A stretch of 64,000 nt of DNA from Bryobacterales bacterium (lineage in GTDB: Bacteria; Acidobacteriota; Terriglobia; Bryobacterales; Bryobacteraceae): contig JADLBD010000137.1 in assembly GCA_020847975.1 (NCBI GenBank), forward strand, positions 1-64,000, in the 5' to 3' direction. Positions within the stretch are counted from its first letter, which is position 1; each line of letters opens with the position of its first letter. The translations under genes and the position numbers were made by a program. Below the pieces are notes generated by a model. It did no database searches, was not told where the DNA came from, and saw only the letters and a program-made list of their open reading frames with translations. Positions 8,467-19,625 of the stretch are shown one piece after another.

Positions 8467-9362
8467 CAAACGGCTCCCAAGGCCCGCATGAAGGGCAAGA
8501 TCACTCTTTGGACAAATGGGCGATGAAAAAGCAGGCCGGCCGGCGCCGCCAACATGAGCATTGTGAACAGCCATCCCGGCAAACCCGACCCCAAGCCGAT
8601 CCGCCGGCCGAGCCTGCTGCGCTCCATCATCATCGCCGCCCCCTGCACCGCGAAGAAGATCGTCGGACCTCCGTAGCCGCCCTGAGCGGGAACCGAGATC
8701 ACCAGATCATGGACCGCGCCGCTAAAGAGGAACCCTGCGAAGACACCCAGACGGGGGCCGAACCATGAGGTGCAAGGGCGGAAGAGAAAGCGATAGGTGA
8801 GATCCCGAAAGGCCGTATTCCAACGCCGGCCCCAAAACTCGCTGACACTGGTCGACGTCAGCGGACGATTCATAAGCGGGCGTGCTGCAACGCCGACGCG
8901 GCGCCACCAACAGGAGAGCAGATGGAAGACGCCGAAATGCAGGATCAAGACCATCCCGATCATCCCGGCCCAGCCAACGAAGTAGGGACGCCCCGCCGGA
9001 AGCAGCCTTGCAACGGCGAACAGGAGAGCTATGCCGGCCGTGAGCTTTCCCGCGGCCGCCCTCCACTCGCTCGAGCGGCAGCGGGCTGGAGTTCCTTCGA
9101 GGAAGCCCGCGGCATCGAGCCCCGGCCAGGCGAGCAGATAGGCCGCATGCTTCCAGGCAGGAACATCGCGAACCGCCGTTCTCCGCCACGTCAGCCACTT
9201 GCAGCCGAGGTAGATGACAAATGACAGCGTCCACATGAACACCCAGCGCGGCCAATCGCGCGGGAATGAGAACAGTACCAGCGGCGGCCCCGCAATGAGA
9301 GGAGGCCATCCGCGCCACCACCCGCGGTATCGCCTGTTACTCGCCCTTCCGTGAGGCAACAT
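8466..9362 (-). CDS. MBOAT / wax-synthase-like membrane acyltransferase
   Basis: About 298 residues with seven or eight hydrophobic segments. The diagnostic motifs are STSVSEFWGRRWNTAFRDL and, further on, SGAVHDLVISVP with the conserved histidine of membrane-bound O-acyltransferases. The pattern is closest to the plant-type wax-synthase branch, which transfers acyl groups from acyl-CoA to long-chain alcohols or similar acceptors. The substrate here is unknown. The start is uncertain: the ATG at 9362 overlaps the upstream gene by 26 bases and lacks a good ribosome site. Confidence 0.75.
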   Translation of the reverse strand: MLPHGRASNRRYRGWWRGWPPLIAGPPLVLFSFPRDWPRWVFMWTLSFVIYLGCKWLTWRRTAVRDVPAWKHAAYLLAWPGLDAAGFLEGTPARCRSSEWRAAAGKLTAGIALLFAVARLLPAGRPYFVGWAGMIGMVLILHFGVFHLLSCWWRRVGVAARPLMNRPLTSTSVSEFWGRRWNTAFRDLTYRFLFRPCTSWFGPRLGVFAGFLFSGAVHDLVISVPAQGGYGGPTIFFAVQGAAMMMERSRLGRRIGLGSGLPGWLFTMLMLAAPAGLLFHRPFVQRVILPFMRALGAV

Positions 9363-10983
9363 AGTTCGCCAGCGTTTCCAGATTCCGCGCGAAGGTGACG
9401 GAGCGAATGATGCGGACGCGCGGAGGCTGCGCACCCTGGAACAGTTCGATGGTGTCGTTCTCTTGGATGGGCGTGGGCTTGCCGTTGATCATCAGCACCA
9501 TGGGGCGCGCGGCGAATACGGAGACCACGCGGTCCGCCTTGCCGATGATGCCTTCTTCGGGCCATGCCCCGCGGGCATCCATGGCCCGGATCACCGCCGC
9601 CGCGTTGCGCGAGCCGCGTTCTGTTTCCTCGCTCCACGGCGAGAGGCCATGCAGTTTCCCGGGCCGGCGGATAGAGGCGGGATCGGCCGCGGCCAGGCTC
9701 TGGTACTCATCCTCGATGGACGCAAGCGCCGCGCCGCTGACCAGCACATTGTAATGAGTGATGACCGAGGCGTCGCTGTAGCTGAGATCGTAGCCATCCG
9801 GCCGCGCCACGGTGGATACGCCTTTGGCGCGAATCATGGTTCCCTTGGTGATGTAGAGCGGACGGTTGGTCTTCAATTCGTAGAAGCGCGCCAGGATTGG
9901 CCCCGTGCGGATGTGCGAGCGCGCTTCCACCGGGTGGTCCACGGGCGCGAGCGCCGAAGCCTTCAGATACTTGAGGGCTCGCGGCACGGGCTCCAGATAC
10001 TTGCGGTTGCCCGTCTCGCGGTAGAGCACCAGCAGGGTGCGCATGACGCCCTGCGACTCTCCGCCGGTCACCGATGGCGGCTCGAACTGCCGCGCCCAGG
10101 CGGGGTGCATCTCCGCGTCGTACTGCTGCGCCCATGCCGGCTGCGGATCCGGCATCTGCGCCAGCAGGATGAACTGGCCGCCCTTCTCCGCCGAGGCAAG
10201 ATAGCGCGCGTCCTTATAGATGCGCGCCGCCTCCAGCATCATGTCGATGGCGTCGGAAATGGTGTTGTCGTTGAACGTATAGTAGGACTGGTAGTCCACG
10301 TGAGGCCACTTGCGCGGCCAGCCGGAGGGATAGCCGGCCCGCAGCACAGGGAACTTCGCGGGATCAGGGAACTCGCTGTAGCGCTGCGGCCACGCTCCAA
10401 TCGGGTACTGCGCCTTCATCAGGCTTTCGAGAGCGTAGAGCGATGTTTCATGAATGGCCCGGTCCGAGAAGCCCAAGGCCTTGTCGACGCGCATCAACAG
10501 CCGCTCGCAAGCCTGCGTCACGTTGTCATCGAGCGTGGTGACGGGATGGCCTTCCAGTTCGGAGGGGTGGCAGTTGTTGCCGGCGCGGTATGGGAACCGC
10601 TTGCGCCTGGCCGGGTCGAACTCGATCCAATAATCCCAACCTCCCGAGCAAAGCTGTCCCGCCACCAGCGCCTGCGCCACCGAACGCGCGGCATCGAGAA
10701 AGAAGCGGTCCCCGGTGGCGTCGTACGCTTCCAGATACGCCATGCCGACGCGCGGCGTGCCCTCGCGCTGCACCTCGACACGGTTCGGCGTCTCGGAATG
10801 CTCCGAGCGGCCATAACTGAGATCATCCGTATAGGCGAAGTGGTAGCCGCCGTGAGTAGATACTTTGTCGTGATAAAAGGCGACGGCCTTCCTCATCGCC
10901 GCCAGAGCGTCCGCGCGCGTCAGCGTCTGGGCGGCGGAGACAGAAGAGAGCAGGACCAGCAGCACGGATAGATTGCCACGCAT
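9337..10983 (-). CDS. Secreted pectate-lyase-like protein (PL10 type)
   Basis: The ATG at 10983 gives 548 residues with a signal peptide (RGNLSVLLVLLSSVSAAQT). A GTG three codons earlier is an alternative start. The body is an alpha/alpha-toroid: TTLDDNVTQACERLL, QYPIGAWPQRYSEFPD, YYTFNDNTISDAIDMML and ARFYELKTNRPLYITKGT. These resemble the family 10 polysaccharide lyases that cleave polygalacturonate by beta-elimination. The C-terminal 60-70 residues (SVFAARPMVLMINGKPTPIQ...) look like a separate small beta domain. Substrate assignment is tentative. The MBOAT gene overlaps its 3' end, so the three minus-strand genes probably share a transcript. Confidence 0.65.
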   Translation of the reverse strand: MRGNLSVLLVLLSSVSAAQTLTRADALAAMRKAVAFYHDKVSTHGGYHFAYTDDLSYGRSEHSETPNRVEVQREGTPRVGMAYLEAYDATGDRFFLDAARSVAQALVAGQLCSGGWDYWIEFDPARRKRFPYRAGNNCHPSELEGHPVTTLDDNVTQACERLLMRVDKALGFSDRAIHETSLYALESLMKAQYPIGAWPQRYSEFPDPAKFPVLRAGYPSGWPRKWPHVDYQSYYTFNDNTISDAIDMMLEAARIYKDARYLASAEKGGQFILLAQMPDPQPAWAQQYDAEMHPAWARQFEPPSVTGGESQGVMRTLLVLYRETGNRKYLEPVPRALKYLKASALAPVDHPVEARSHIRTGPILARFYELKTNRPLYITKGTMIRAKGVSTVARPDGYDLSYSDASVITHYNVLVSGAALASIEDEYQSLAAADPASIRRPGKLHGLSPWSEETERGSRNAAAVIRAMDARGAWPEEGIIGKADRVVSVFAARPMVLMINGKPTPIQENDTIELFQGAQPPRVRIIRSVTFARNLETLANYVASRKGE

Positions 10984-11056
10984 CAGCCACACTGTATCAC
11001 TACATTAAACTTTCCTGGGAAAATGACCGATCTGGAGACTACCCGGCGTACGCTTT

Positions 11057-12829
<1,773 letters not shown>

Positions 12830-12852
12830 GGTTGTCTGCTACAATTTGCGGC

Positions 12853-14229
12853 GTGCCGCCGACCACCTGGACACTTCACGAAATGGCTGCGCGCGTCCGC
12901 CGCCGCGACGTCAGTCCACGCGAACTGGTGGAGGCGCACCTCGAGCGCATCGAGCGCATGAATCCGGAGATCAATGCATTCACCCGAGTGATGGCCGAAC
13001 AGGCGATGGCGCAGGCGCGTGCCTGTGAAACGTACCTCACCGAAGGCCCGCTGCACGGCGTGCCGGTCACCGTCAAGGACAGCTTTGACGTCCGCGGGCT
13101 GCCGACGTTGAGCGGGAGCAAGTTCCGGCTCGGCCACATCGCGGACCGGGATGCCAACGCCGTCACGCGGCTGAGAGAAGCAGGGGCCATTGTTCTTGGG
13201 AAGACCAATGTGCCGGAGTTGCTGTCGAGCTACGAGACCGACAACTTCGTGACCGGACGCACGGTGAATCCATGGGACGCAGCCCGTACCCCCGGCGGAT
13301 CAAGCGGCGGAGAAGCGGCGGCCATCGCCGCGCAGTGCTCCCCGGGCGGAGTGGGAAGCGACGGGGGCGGCTCCATCCGCATTCCCGCGCACTTCTGCGG
13401 CATCGCCGGATTCAAGCCGACGCACCGGCGCATCGGCGGAGGAGGGCAGTTTCCGCCTTCCCTGCCGCCTTCAGGACTCATGTCCGCTCCCGGTCCGATG
13501 GCACGCACGGTGGCGGACGTGCGCCTTCTGTTCGAGGTGTTGCAGGGGGTGGATGACCGTGATTCGCTTTCCGTGGCGGGATTGGCCGCCGAGCCCGTGC
13601 GCCCGCGCATCGGCGTAATGCGGCAGTTCTATCAGGTGCCTGTGGACCCCGCAGTCGCGGAGGCGGTTGAGAGGGCCGCGCGCATGCTCACGCAGTGTGG
13701 CTTCGAGGTGGAGGAGTTTGCTCCCAAAGGGCTCGAGCGCGCGCCCAACGTATGGGCGTTCTTCTTCGGCGAACTCGGCTCGTACCACACGCGCGACTTC
13801 CTCGCCGGCCGCGAAGCCGGCGCGCACTGGACGATCACCGAAAACCTTCGCAACACGCCGCCCGCCGATGCACCAAAGGTTGTGGAGCAGTTCGGCGAAC
13901 GCGAGCGGCTTCGGGCGCTGGCGCTCGAACAGATGCAGCGCTATCCCGTTCTGCTCACGCCCCCCGCGTCCATTCCCGCCTTCCCCCACCGCGAGCGCCG
14001 GTTCCCTGTGGCAGGCCAATCCATCGGCTTGTTTGCGGCCATGGCGCTTTCCACCATCTGGAACCTGCTCGGCTTCCCTGCCCTGGCGCTTCCTTTCGGC
14101 AAGACAGCAGATGGACTACCTGTGGGAATCCAACTGGTGGGACGCCCGTTCGAGGACGAAACGGTGTTGCGCGTGGGTGAACGGCTCGAAGAGGAACGCG
14201 GCTTCTTTCCGGCTCCGCCGTCAGTCTGA
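12853..14229 (+). CDS. Amidase-signature family hydrolase
   Basis: The start is a GTG at 12853, 23 bases after the histidine kinase stop; in-frame codons upstream lie inside that gene. The protein is 458 aa. It carries the amidase signature: the catalytic lysine in VTVKDSFD, the GGSSGGEAAAIAA motif, and the nucleophilic serine in GGGSIRIPAHFCGIAGFKPT. The Ser-cisSer-Lys triad is complete. Such enzymes hydrolyse carboxamides. It is not GatA-specific, since no gatB or gatC is nearby, so the substrate is open. Confidence 0.88.
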   Translation: MPPTTWTLHEMAARVRRRDVSPRELVEAHLERIERMNPEINAFTRVMAEQAMAQARACETYLTEGPLHGVPVTVKDSFDVRGLPTLSGSKFRLGHIADRDANAVTRLREAGAIVLGKTNVPELLSSYETDNFVTGRTVNPWDAARTPGGSSGGEAAAIAAQCSPGGVGSDGGGSIRIPAHFCGIAGFKPTHRRIGGGGQFPPSLPPSGLMSAPGPMARTVADVRLLFEVLQGVDDRDSLSVAGLAAEPVRPRIGVMRQFYQVPVDPAVAEAVERAARMLTQCGFEVEEFAPKGLERAPNVWAFFFGELGSYHTRDFLAGREAGAHWTITENLRNTPPADAPKVVEQFGERERLRALALEQMQRYPVLLTPPASIPAFPHRERRFPVAGQSIGLFAAMALSTIWNLLGFPALALPFGKTADGLPVGIQLVGRPFEDETVLRVGERLEEERGFFPAPPSV

Positions 14230-14242
14230 CAATCCTGTCCGG

Positions 14243-15835
14243 TTAGCGCTTCTTGCGTTCCGCGACCATGCGCTGCGACTTTTCGAGCAAGGCCCGCGCC
14301 TTTGGAAGGCTTTCGGCCGCTTTCAGAATCTCAGGGTCGCTCACTACGGCGACTTCATCGGAGCGCTCTTTGCCCACGGCTGTGGTCAGCATCTCGAGTC
14401 TCAGTTGCCGGTGGATCCAATCTTTATTCTGGGCGAATTCCTCATCGCTCACGGGCATCTTCTTCTCTTTGAGGAACGCCTGGAACTGGTTCATGATGGA
14501 ATCGTCCACGTCCCAGCCATCCGGGACGGAGGCGTCGCGCGGGCCGAAGTACTTCGCCGTGAAGTAGAAGAACGCGCCGCGGCCGAGCAGTTGAATCTGG
14601 GCCCGGTTGAGTTTGGGGGCTTCGTACTTCTCGTCGGGCGAGATGCCGCCGCCGCCGTATACAACGCGTCCGCTGTCGGTGGTCTTCTGGTCGCGCATGT
14701 TCCGCGTCGCGGTGTTCTTCTGGTAGTAGTATTCGAAGAACGTTCCGTGGGAGTAGTCGCGCTGGATGAGCCGGCCGCTCGGCGTGTAGAACCGGGCAAT
14801 GGTCAGCAGCAGCGAGCAATCGCCGGAGAGCGGATAGGGGGCCTGCACCAGCCCCTTGCCGAACGTGTTCTCGCCGAAGACCCACGCCCTGTCGTGATCC
14901 TGGAGGGCTCCGGTGACGATCTCGGCGGCGGAAGCGGAACCGCGGCTCACCATCACGACGATAGGATACTTGCGCCCGGCATTGCCGCGGCGTCCGGTAT
15001 AGGCTCGCTCAGTGGAGATGCGTCCGCGCTGGCTGACGATGGCCTGACCGCGTTCGAGGAAGCGTTCGCTTACCGCCACCGCCTCCTGGAGAATGCCGCC
15101 CGGGTTGTCGCGCAGATCGAGCACCAGGCCTTCGATCTTATCCTCGCCCAGTTTCTTCAACTCACCTTCGAACTCGCGGCTGGTGTTCTCGTTGAAAGAC
15201 TCGATGTGAATGTAGGCGATACCGGGCTTGATCCATACAGCCGTCGGCACCGAGGGACGCTCCACCTGGTCGCGGACCAGATTGAACGTTACCAGTTTGT
15301 CGTGGCCTTGCCGCCTTACCGCGATCTGGACCGGGGTACCGCGCGGCCCCTTGAGCAAAGCGACCACGTCTTCCACCGAGGCCCGATCGGTCTTCTTGTC
15401 GTTGACCATGAAGATCTCGTCGCCCGGCCGCAAGCCTGCCTTCTTCGCCGGCGAGCCCTCGAAGGGATGTTGCACCGTCACATGGGAGTTGCGGTAGCCC
15501 ACCAGCATACCCACGCCGAAGTAGTTGCCGCGCTGGTTTTCGCGGAACCGCTCTAATTCCTTCGGATCAAAGAAGTTCGAGTGCGGATCCAGGGTCCGCA
15601 ACATGCCGGGAATGGCGCCCTCGTAGATAACTTTTTCCGGTTTCACCTCGTCGGCGTAGTTTGCTTCCACGACTTCGAAGACTTTGGTAAACGTCTTGAG
15701 ACTCGTCTGAATGTCATCAGAAGAGTTCACACCCGCGGCATTCGACGCTGCCGCGAGAGTAACCGCCACGAGAACAGGCCGAAGCCATCTTAGGGCCGCG
15801 CGGCCAATGCCGCCCGGACGCCGGGAAACCGTCAT
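14243..15835 (-). CDS. S41 C-terminal processing peptidase (CtpA-like)
   Basis: The ATG at 15835, with GGAGG 11 bases upstream, gives 530 residues. The frame is open to 15922, but the extension lacks signal-peptide character. An export segment (LRPVLVAVTLAAASNAAG) is followed by the S41 N-terminal helical region, a PDZ domain (FEGSPAKKAGLRPGDEIFMV) and the protease core. The catalytic serine is in VSRGSASAAEIV and the lysine in NTFGKGLVQ. A C-terminal extension of about 150 residues after PSGRLIQRDYS includes a helical tail. It probably processes or degrades periplasmic proteins. Confidence 0.92.
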   Translation of the reverse strand: MTVSRRPGGIGRAALRWLRPVLVAVTLAAASNAAGVNSSDDIQTSLKTFTKVFEVVEANYADEVKPEKVIYEGAIPGMLRTLDPHSNFFDPKELERFRENQRGNYFGVGMLVGYRNSHVTVQHPFEGSPAKKAGLRPGDEIFMVNDKKTDRASVEDVVALLKGPRGTPVQIAVRRQGHDKLVTFNLVRDQVERPSVPTAVWIKPGIAYIHIESFNENTSREFEGELKKLGEDKIEGLVLDLRDNPGGILQEAVAVSERFLERGQAIVSQRGRISTERAYTGRRGNAGRKYPIVVMVSRGSASAAEIVTGALQDHDRAWVFGENTFGKGLVQAPYPLSGDCSLLLTIARFYTPSGRLIQRDYSHGTFFEYYYQKNTATRNMRDQKTTDSGRVVYGGGGISPDEKYEAPKLNRAQIQLLGRGAFFYFTAKYFGPRDASVPDGWDVDDSIMNQFQAFLKEKKMPVSDEEFAQNKDWIHRQLRLEMLTTAVGKERSDEVAVVSDPEILKAAESLPKARALLEKSQRMVAERKKR

Positions 15836-15940
15836 ATAGGGGGCCACCTCCACCTGTACTCCAGTATAGACCCGATTTGGGCCGCCTTTCGTACTACTGG
15901 TTACAGACGTTCGAAAAGCCATTCACGGATCAACTTTTTT

Positions 15941-18064
15941 TCATCGCGGGATGTCGGCAAGAAAGATGTTCCCTTTGGTCTCGTTCTGCTCGAAGACCAC
16001 CTGCCCGCCTTTCGTCGACCAGACAGGGTAGCGGACAAAGGTGCGAAACAGCTTGTTATCGGTCATCTTCACTGAGTGTCCGGCTGCCACATCCAGCGAG
16101 TATACGTTCCACACCCCGTCCCACAGCGCGGCAACCGGGAGGCGTTTTCCGTCCGGCGACCATCCGTAGGTCCAGGCATTGCCGGGGCGATGCGTCAGTT
16201 GGCGGATGGGGCCGCCGCCGCTCGAAAGAATCCCCACCTGGTCGTCGTCTCCTTGCCGCATCTCCACAGCGATCTGTGTCCCGTCCGGCGACCAGCAGGC
16301 GAATCCGATCGCTTCCTTTCCGAAGGTAAGCTGTGTCCGGCGCTTCGTGGCGGTATCCATTTTCCATACATTGAGTACGCCGCCATCCTCCTTGTTATAG
16401 AGAATCTCCTTGCCATCGGGAGAAATGCGCGCCATCCAATAAAGTTCGTTCAGGTCCGTCAATTGCTTTTCCGAGCCGTCGGCGAGCGAATATTGCCAGA
16501 CTCCGGGCTTGCCGTCGCGCAGCGCGCCATAGATGAGGCCCTTACCATCCGGGGTCCAGGCCATCATGTAGTCCCAGCCCGGATTGCGCGTTACCTGGGT
16601 CGCATTGGAGCCATCGGCATTACTCGTCCAGACGTCGCTCAGCAATCCCCGCTTGCGGAGCAGGTAGGCGAGTTTTTCGCCGTCCGGGGAGAACTGGGGC
16701 TGCGTCACGCGATAGGAACTCTCGTTGGTGACCTGCCGGGTCTTCCCATCCGGCGTCACCTGCCACAGGTTGCTGATCATGTTCGTCGCAGAATAGGCGA
16801 TGCGGTCACCCTTGGCCGATATCGCCAGGTCCCGCGGGTAGACGAAATCGACGCGGGTAATCAACTGCGGCGCCGTCAGCGGCTTGCGGGAATCGGAATT
16901 GCGCGGCAGTTGATAGAGGCCGAGCGTGTCCACGCCGGAGACGCCGACGAACAGCATCGTAAGCCCGTCCGGAGCGTACACGAAGCTCACCGGATTCACG
17001 CCGCCGTCCAGCAGTTTCACCAACTGCCGGGTCTGAAGGTTCATCTCCCACATGGTGTTGCTTCTGCCCGGCTGATTGCTGAGAAAGCTCAAGTATTTGC
17101 CATCGGGGCCATAATGAGGCTCGGTGTGCCGCCCGGGTGGATTCTGAGGCTGGGTCAGCGGCTCCGCTTTGCCGCCGTCGGCCGGCACGGTCCATAAATT
17201 CGAGGTGACGCTGGGAACAATTTCCGGCCACGCCATGCTGAGCACGCCTTGGGAGCGGAAGACGATGGTCCGGCTGTCGGTGGACCAGGAGGGCTGGGCT
17301 CCGAAATCAGTGATCCGCCGCGGCGTTCCGCCCAGCGCCGAGACGACGTAGATGCCCGGCCCGCCTCTGCTGTAATAGGCAATCCGCGACCCGTCCGGCG
17401 ACCACGACGGCTGGAGGTTCTCTTTGCCGTCGCTCGTGATGGCAAGTTCCCGGCCGCCCGAGACTACCTGCTTCACGTAGATTTCGAAATGGCCGCTCTT
17501 GTCGGAGGAGTAGGCAATGGTGCTGCCATCCGGAGAAAAGGACGAGCCGCTATCGAGCCCGGTGGAGGTGGTGAACTGCACCGGCTTCAGCGCCGGGGGC
17601 GCATTGCCCGTCCATTCACGAATCATCGGGTAGAAGTAGGAGAACGCGATGGCGCTGAGCGCCGCAATAGGGATGAACCAGTTGATCTTTCGAGGGGGCT
17701 GCGGCGACGCGGGAGTTGCGGGCGCGGGCGCCGGCGCCGGTTCGACGGGGCGCACTTCAGCGACAAACTTGTAACCGACCGTCGGCACCGTCTCGATATA
17801 TCGCGCTTGCCGCGCGTCGTCGCCCAACGCCTTCCGCAACTGCGCGATCACCCGTGTCAGAGCGTTGTCGGTCACGGATGCCCCGTTCCATACTTCCTGA
17901 AGCAATTCCTCTTTCGTTACGACCCGGCCGGCATTTCGTGCCAGGTATGCCAGTACCCGAAAGGACCTGGGCTCGATCTCCAGCGCCGCGCCGTCTTTGC
18001 GGATTTCGAGCGTCTCGAAATCCATCGTCACGGTGTCGAACTGTAACTTCTGTGGTGATTCCAT
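15941..18064 (-). CDS. Membrane-anchored winged-helix regulator with TolB-like beta-propeller
   Basis: Residues 1-105 form an OmpR-type DNA-binding winged helix (EIEPRSFRVLAYLARNAGRV, DNALTRVIAQLRKALGDD, IETVPTVGYKFVAEV). A proline/alanine-rich linker and one membrane segment (WFIPIAALSAIAFSYFYPMI) come next. The remaining 560 residues are PD40/WD40-like repeats (FSPDGSTIAYSSDKSG, WSPDGSRIAYYS, WTPDGKGLIYG) forming a TolB-like propeller outside the membrane. There is no receiver domain. The layout resembles CadC: an external ligand sensed by the propeller would control DNA binding inside. This architecture is expanded in Acidobacteria. Targets are unknown. Confidence 0.92.
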   Translation of the reverse strand: MESPQKLQFDTVTMDFETLEIRKDGAALEIEPRSFRVLAYLARNAGRVVTKEELLQEVWNGASVTDNALTRVIAQLRKALGDDARQARYIETVPTVGYKFVAEVRPVEPAPAPAPATPASPQPPRKINWFIPIAALSAIAFSYFYPMIREWTGNAPPALKPVQFTTSTGLDSGSSFSPDGSTIAYSSDKSGHFEIYVKQVVSGGRELAITSDGKENLQPSWSPDGSRIAYYSRGGPGIYVVSALGGTPRRITDFGAQPSWSTDSRTIVFRSQGVLSMAWPEIVPSVTSNLWTVPADGGKAEPLTQPQNPPGRHTEPHYGPDGKYLSFLSNQPGRSNTMWEMNLQTRQLVKLLDGGVNPVSFVYAPDGLTMLFVGVSGVDTLGLYQLPRNSDSRKPLTAPQLITRVDFVYPRDLAISAKGDRIAYSATNMISNLWQVTPDGKTRQVTNESSYRVTQPQFSPDGEKLAYLLRKRGLLSDVWTSNADGSNATQVTRNPGWDYMMAWTPDGKGLIYGALRDGKPGVWQYSLADGSEKQLTDLNELYWMARISPDGKEILYNKEDGGVLNVWKMDTATKRRTQLTFGKEAIGFACWSPDGTQIAVEMRQGDDDQVGILSSGGGPIRQLTHRPGNAWTYGWSPDGKRLPVAALWDGVWNVYSLDVAAGHSVKMTDNKLFRTFVRYPVWSTKGGQVVFEQNETKGNIFLADIPR

Positions 18065-18142
18065 GGCCGTTAGAAAAACATCAGCCTTTCCTCACCACCA
18101 TCATGAGGCCTTTGCCGCACACTGCCCACAGAGGATACCGGC

Positions 18143-18994
18143 ATGGGGCAACAACTTCTTTTCATATGGATACTTCTGGGGTCAGCCACGGCGCAGGCAC
18201 AACGGACACTGCCTTTGCGGCGCGCCGGCTCCCATCTTCTGGTGGACGGCGTCTGGGTCAATGGGCAAGGTCCTTTTCGCTTCCTTCTCGATACGGGGGC
18301 ACAGTCGACGACGCTGGATGCGGCAATCGCCGAACGGCTGGGCCTTCGACCAAGCTATCGCGTGGAGGTCGTCTCGGTCAATGGTTCGACACTGGCCCCG
18401 GCCACAAGAGTTACAAACGTTACGTTGGGTTCGGCAACCGCCCTGGACATTGAGGTCGCCTGGTGCAGGCTACCCGGCTTCGAGGGAATCCTCGGGGAAA
18501 GTTTCCTCCATCGATTCCGCTACGGGGTGGACCTACGCCGTATGCAGCTTCGTATCGAAGAGGATTCTGAACCGGCTGGAGTTCGCCTCCCCTTGGAAAC
18601 GTCCAACGGCCGGCCCCTGGTCCGGCTGGGAGGGTGGCGTCTGGTAATCGATTCGGGATCGCCGGCCCTGATTCTGTTCCGGAAGATTCCCCGGCTTTCC
18701 GATGCCTCCAGCGTGACGCTGTCGACGGCCACGGGGAGTTCTCGTACCGTATCGGCAACTCTGCCACGCCTGCTTGCCGGGGAAATCTTTTTGAAGAACG
18801 TGCGGGTTGTCTCGCAGCCGGATCCGGCTCGCGAGGAAGACGGTTTGTTGCCGGTGACGTTGTTCGAATCGGTGTGGGTGAATCCGCGCGAGGGATACGC
18901 GATCCTCGAACCGCGGCGGACTACCGGCCGAAAACAAACCGCGACCGCCGCGGATCGGCCGCCCCCTCGAGAACGCCGCTCTCCATCATCTTGA
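18143..18994 (+). CDS. Secreted retropepsin-like aspartyl protease with an abnormal C-terminus
   Basis: The ATG at 18143 follows a GAGGA site. A signal peptide (QQLLFIWILLGSATAQAQ) precedes a pepsin-like fold with the first motif FLLDTGAQSTTLD (DTG) and a second one, LVIDSGSPALIL (DSG). Together they could form a two-lobed active site. The native end is probably near YAILEPR (about residue 256). The last 25 or so residues (TTGRKQTATAADRPPPRERR...) are encoded by the antisense strand of a duplicated ggt 3' end that begins at 18913. The original stop was probably lost in that rearrangement. It is transcribed divergently from the winged-helix/TolB gene, 78 bp away. Confidence 0.8.
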   Translation: MGQQLLFIWILLGSATAQAQRTLPLRRAGSHLLVDGVWVNGQGPFRFLLDTGAQSTTLDAAIAERLGLRPSYRVEVVSVNGSTLAPATRVTNVTLGSATALDIEVAWCRLPGFEGILGESFLHRFRYGVDLRRMQLRIEEDSEPAGVRLPLETSNGRPLVRLGGWRLVIDSGSPALILFRKIPRLSDASSVTLSTATGSSRTVSATLPRLLAGEIFLKNVRVVSQPDPAREEDGLLPVTLFESVWVNPREGYAILEPRRTTGRKQTATAADRPPPRERRSPSS

Positions 18995-19225
18995 TCACCG
19001 TGGGCGCGGAGGAGTTGCTCCACTCGCCGGTTACAACCGGCCGGGAGTGAAATCGTGCGTTGCGAACGAGCTATAGAAATGCTCCGTCTGGAAGCGAGGG
19101 GACTCGGCAGCCTGCTGCGCCGTCATCCCGAATTCCAGCAGCACCTGCAACAGCGCCTGATCCTGATTGTCGCCGCCTGGAGTGGATGGGGCGATGTACG
19201 GCTTTCCGTTCTTCAATACGAAGAG
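18913..19225 (-). pseudogene. Decayed duplicate of the 3' end of the ggt gene
   Basis: This stretch matches 20119-20505, the last 380 or so bases of the intact gamma-glutamyltransferase gene plus eight bases beyond its stop, in the same orientation. It differs by a 67-base deletion (bases corresponding to 20241-20307 are missing), a 9-base deletion (the NML codons between CAGCA repeats) and scattered substitutions. On the minus strand it still reads KNGKPYIAPSTPGGDNQDQA and FGMTAQQAAESPRFQTEHFY. The homology ends near 19225. It forms the left flank of the toxin-antitoxin cassette. Confidence 0.9.
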
Positions 19226-19307
19226 GACCCAGGCGTTCCGGCGCCTCCTGGAACCGCAAGACCCTGCCGGAGCGGTTCCGGAAACATCTACAGCCTGGAG
19301 AGGCGGT

Positions 19308-19625
19308 TCAGGCTACCGCCGCGATACCGTATTTTTCGACCAGTGAGAGAAGCTTCAGGGCCGGGCCAGAGGGTTTTTTCTCACCCCTTTCCCACTTGCC
19401 GATCAGGTTTGGCGTCACATTGAGATAATTCGCGAACTCCGTCTGGCTCACATGCTCCCGCTCGCGGAGGGCCTTGATCTGCCTGGGCGACAGTTCCAAC
19501 ACCGGCGTTAGACAGGCGTTGTCGAAACGCCGCATCGTCTGCCTGTCGATGGCGCCCACTTTTTGCAAGGCCTCCATCGTTTCATGGATGGAGGCCATCG
19601 CGTCGCTTCGATACTTCTTGCTCAC
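19308..19625 (-). CDS. XRE-type helix-turn-helix antitoxin (HigA/NadS-like)
   Basis: The 105-residue protein starts with GTG, overlapping the toxin stop as GTGA, so translation is coupled. An N-terminal helical region (about 1-45) probably neutralises the toxin. Residues 50-98 are a Cro/C1-type HTH (IKALREREHVSQTEFANYLN, then VTPNLIGKWERGEKKPSGPA). Toxin-first order is typical of HigBA-like systems. It probably represses the shared promoter through the palindrome upstream of the toxin gene. Confidence 0.9.
   Translation of the reverse strand: MSKKYRSDAMASIHETMEALQKVGAIDRQTMRRFDNACLTPVLELSPRQIKALREREHVSQTEFANYLNVTPNLIGKWERGEKKPSGPALKLLSLVEKYGIAAVA

Noticed and set aside
19226..19307. Short frame reading FRRLLEPQDPAGAVPET, faintly like the N-terminal region of IS5-type transposases.
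   Set aside because: Under 30 residues, no other transposase motif or terminal repeats; too weak to call an insertion sequence.
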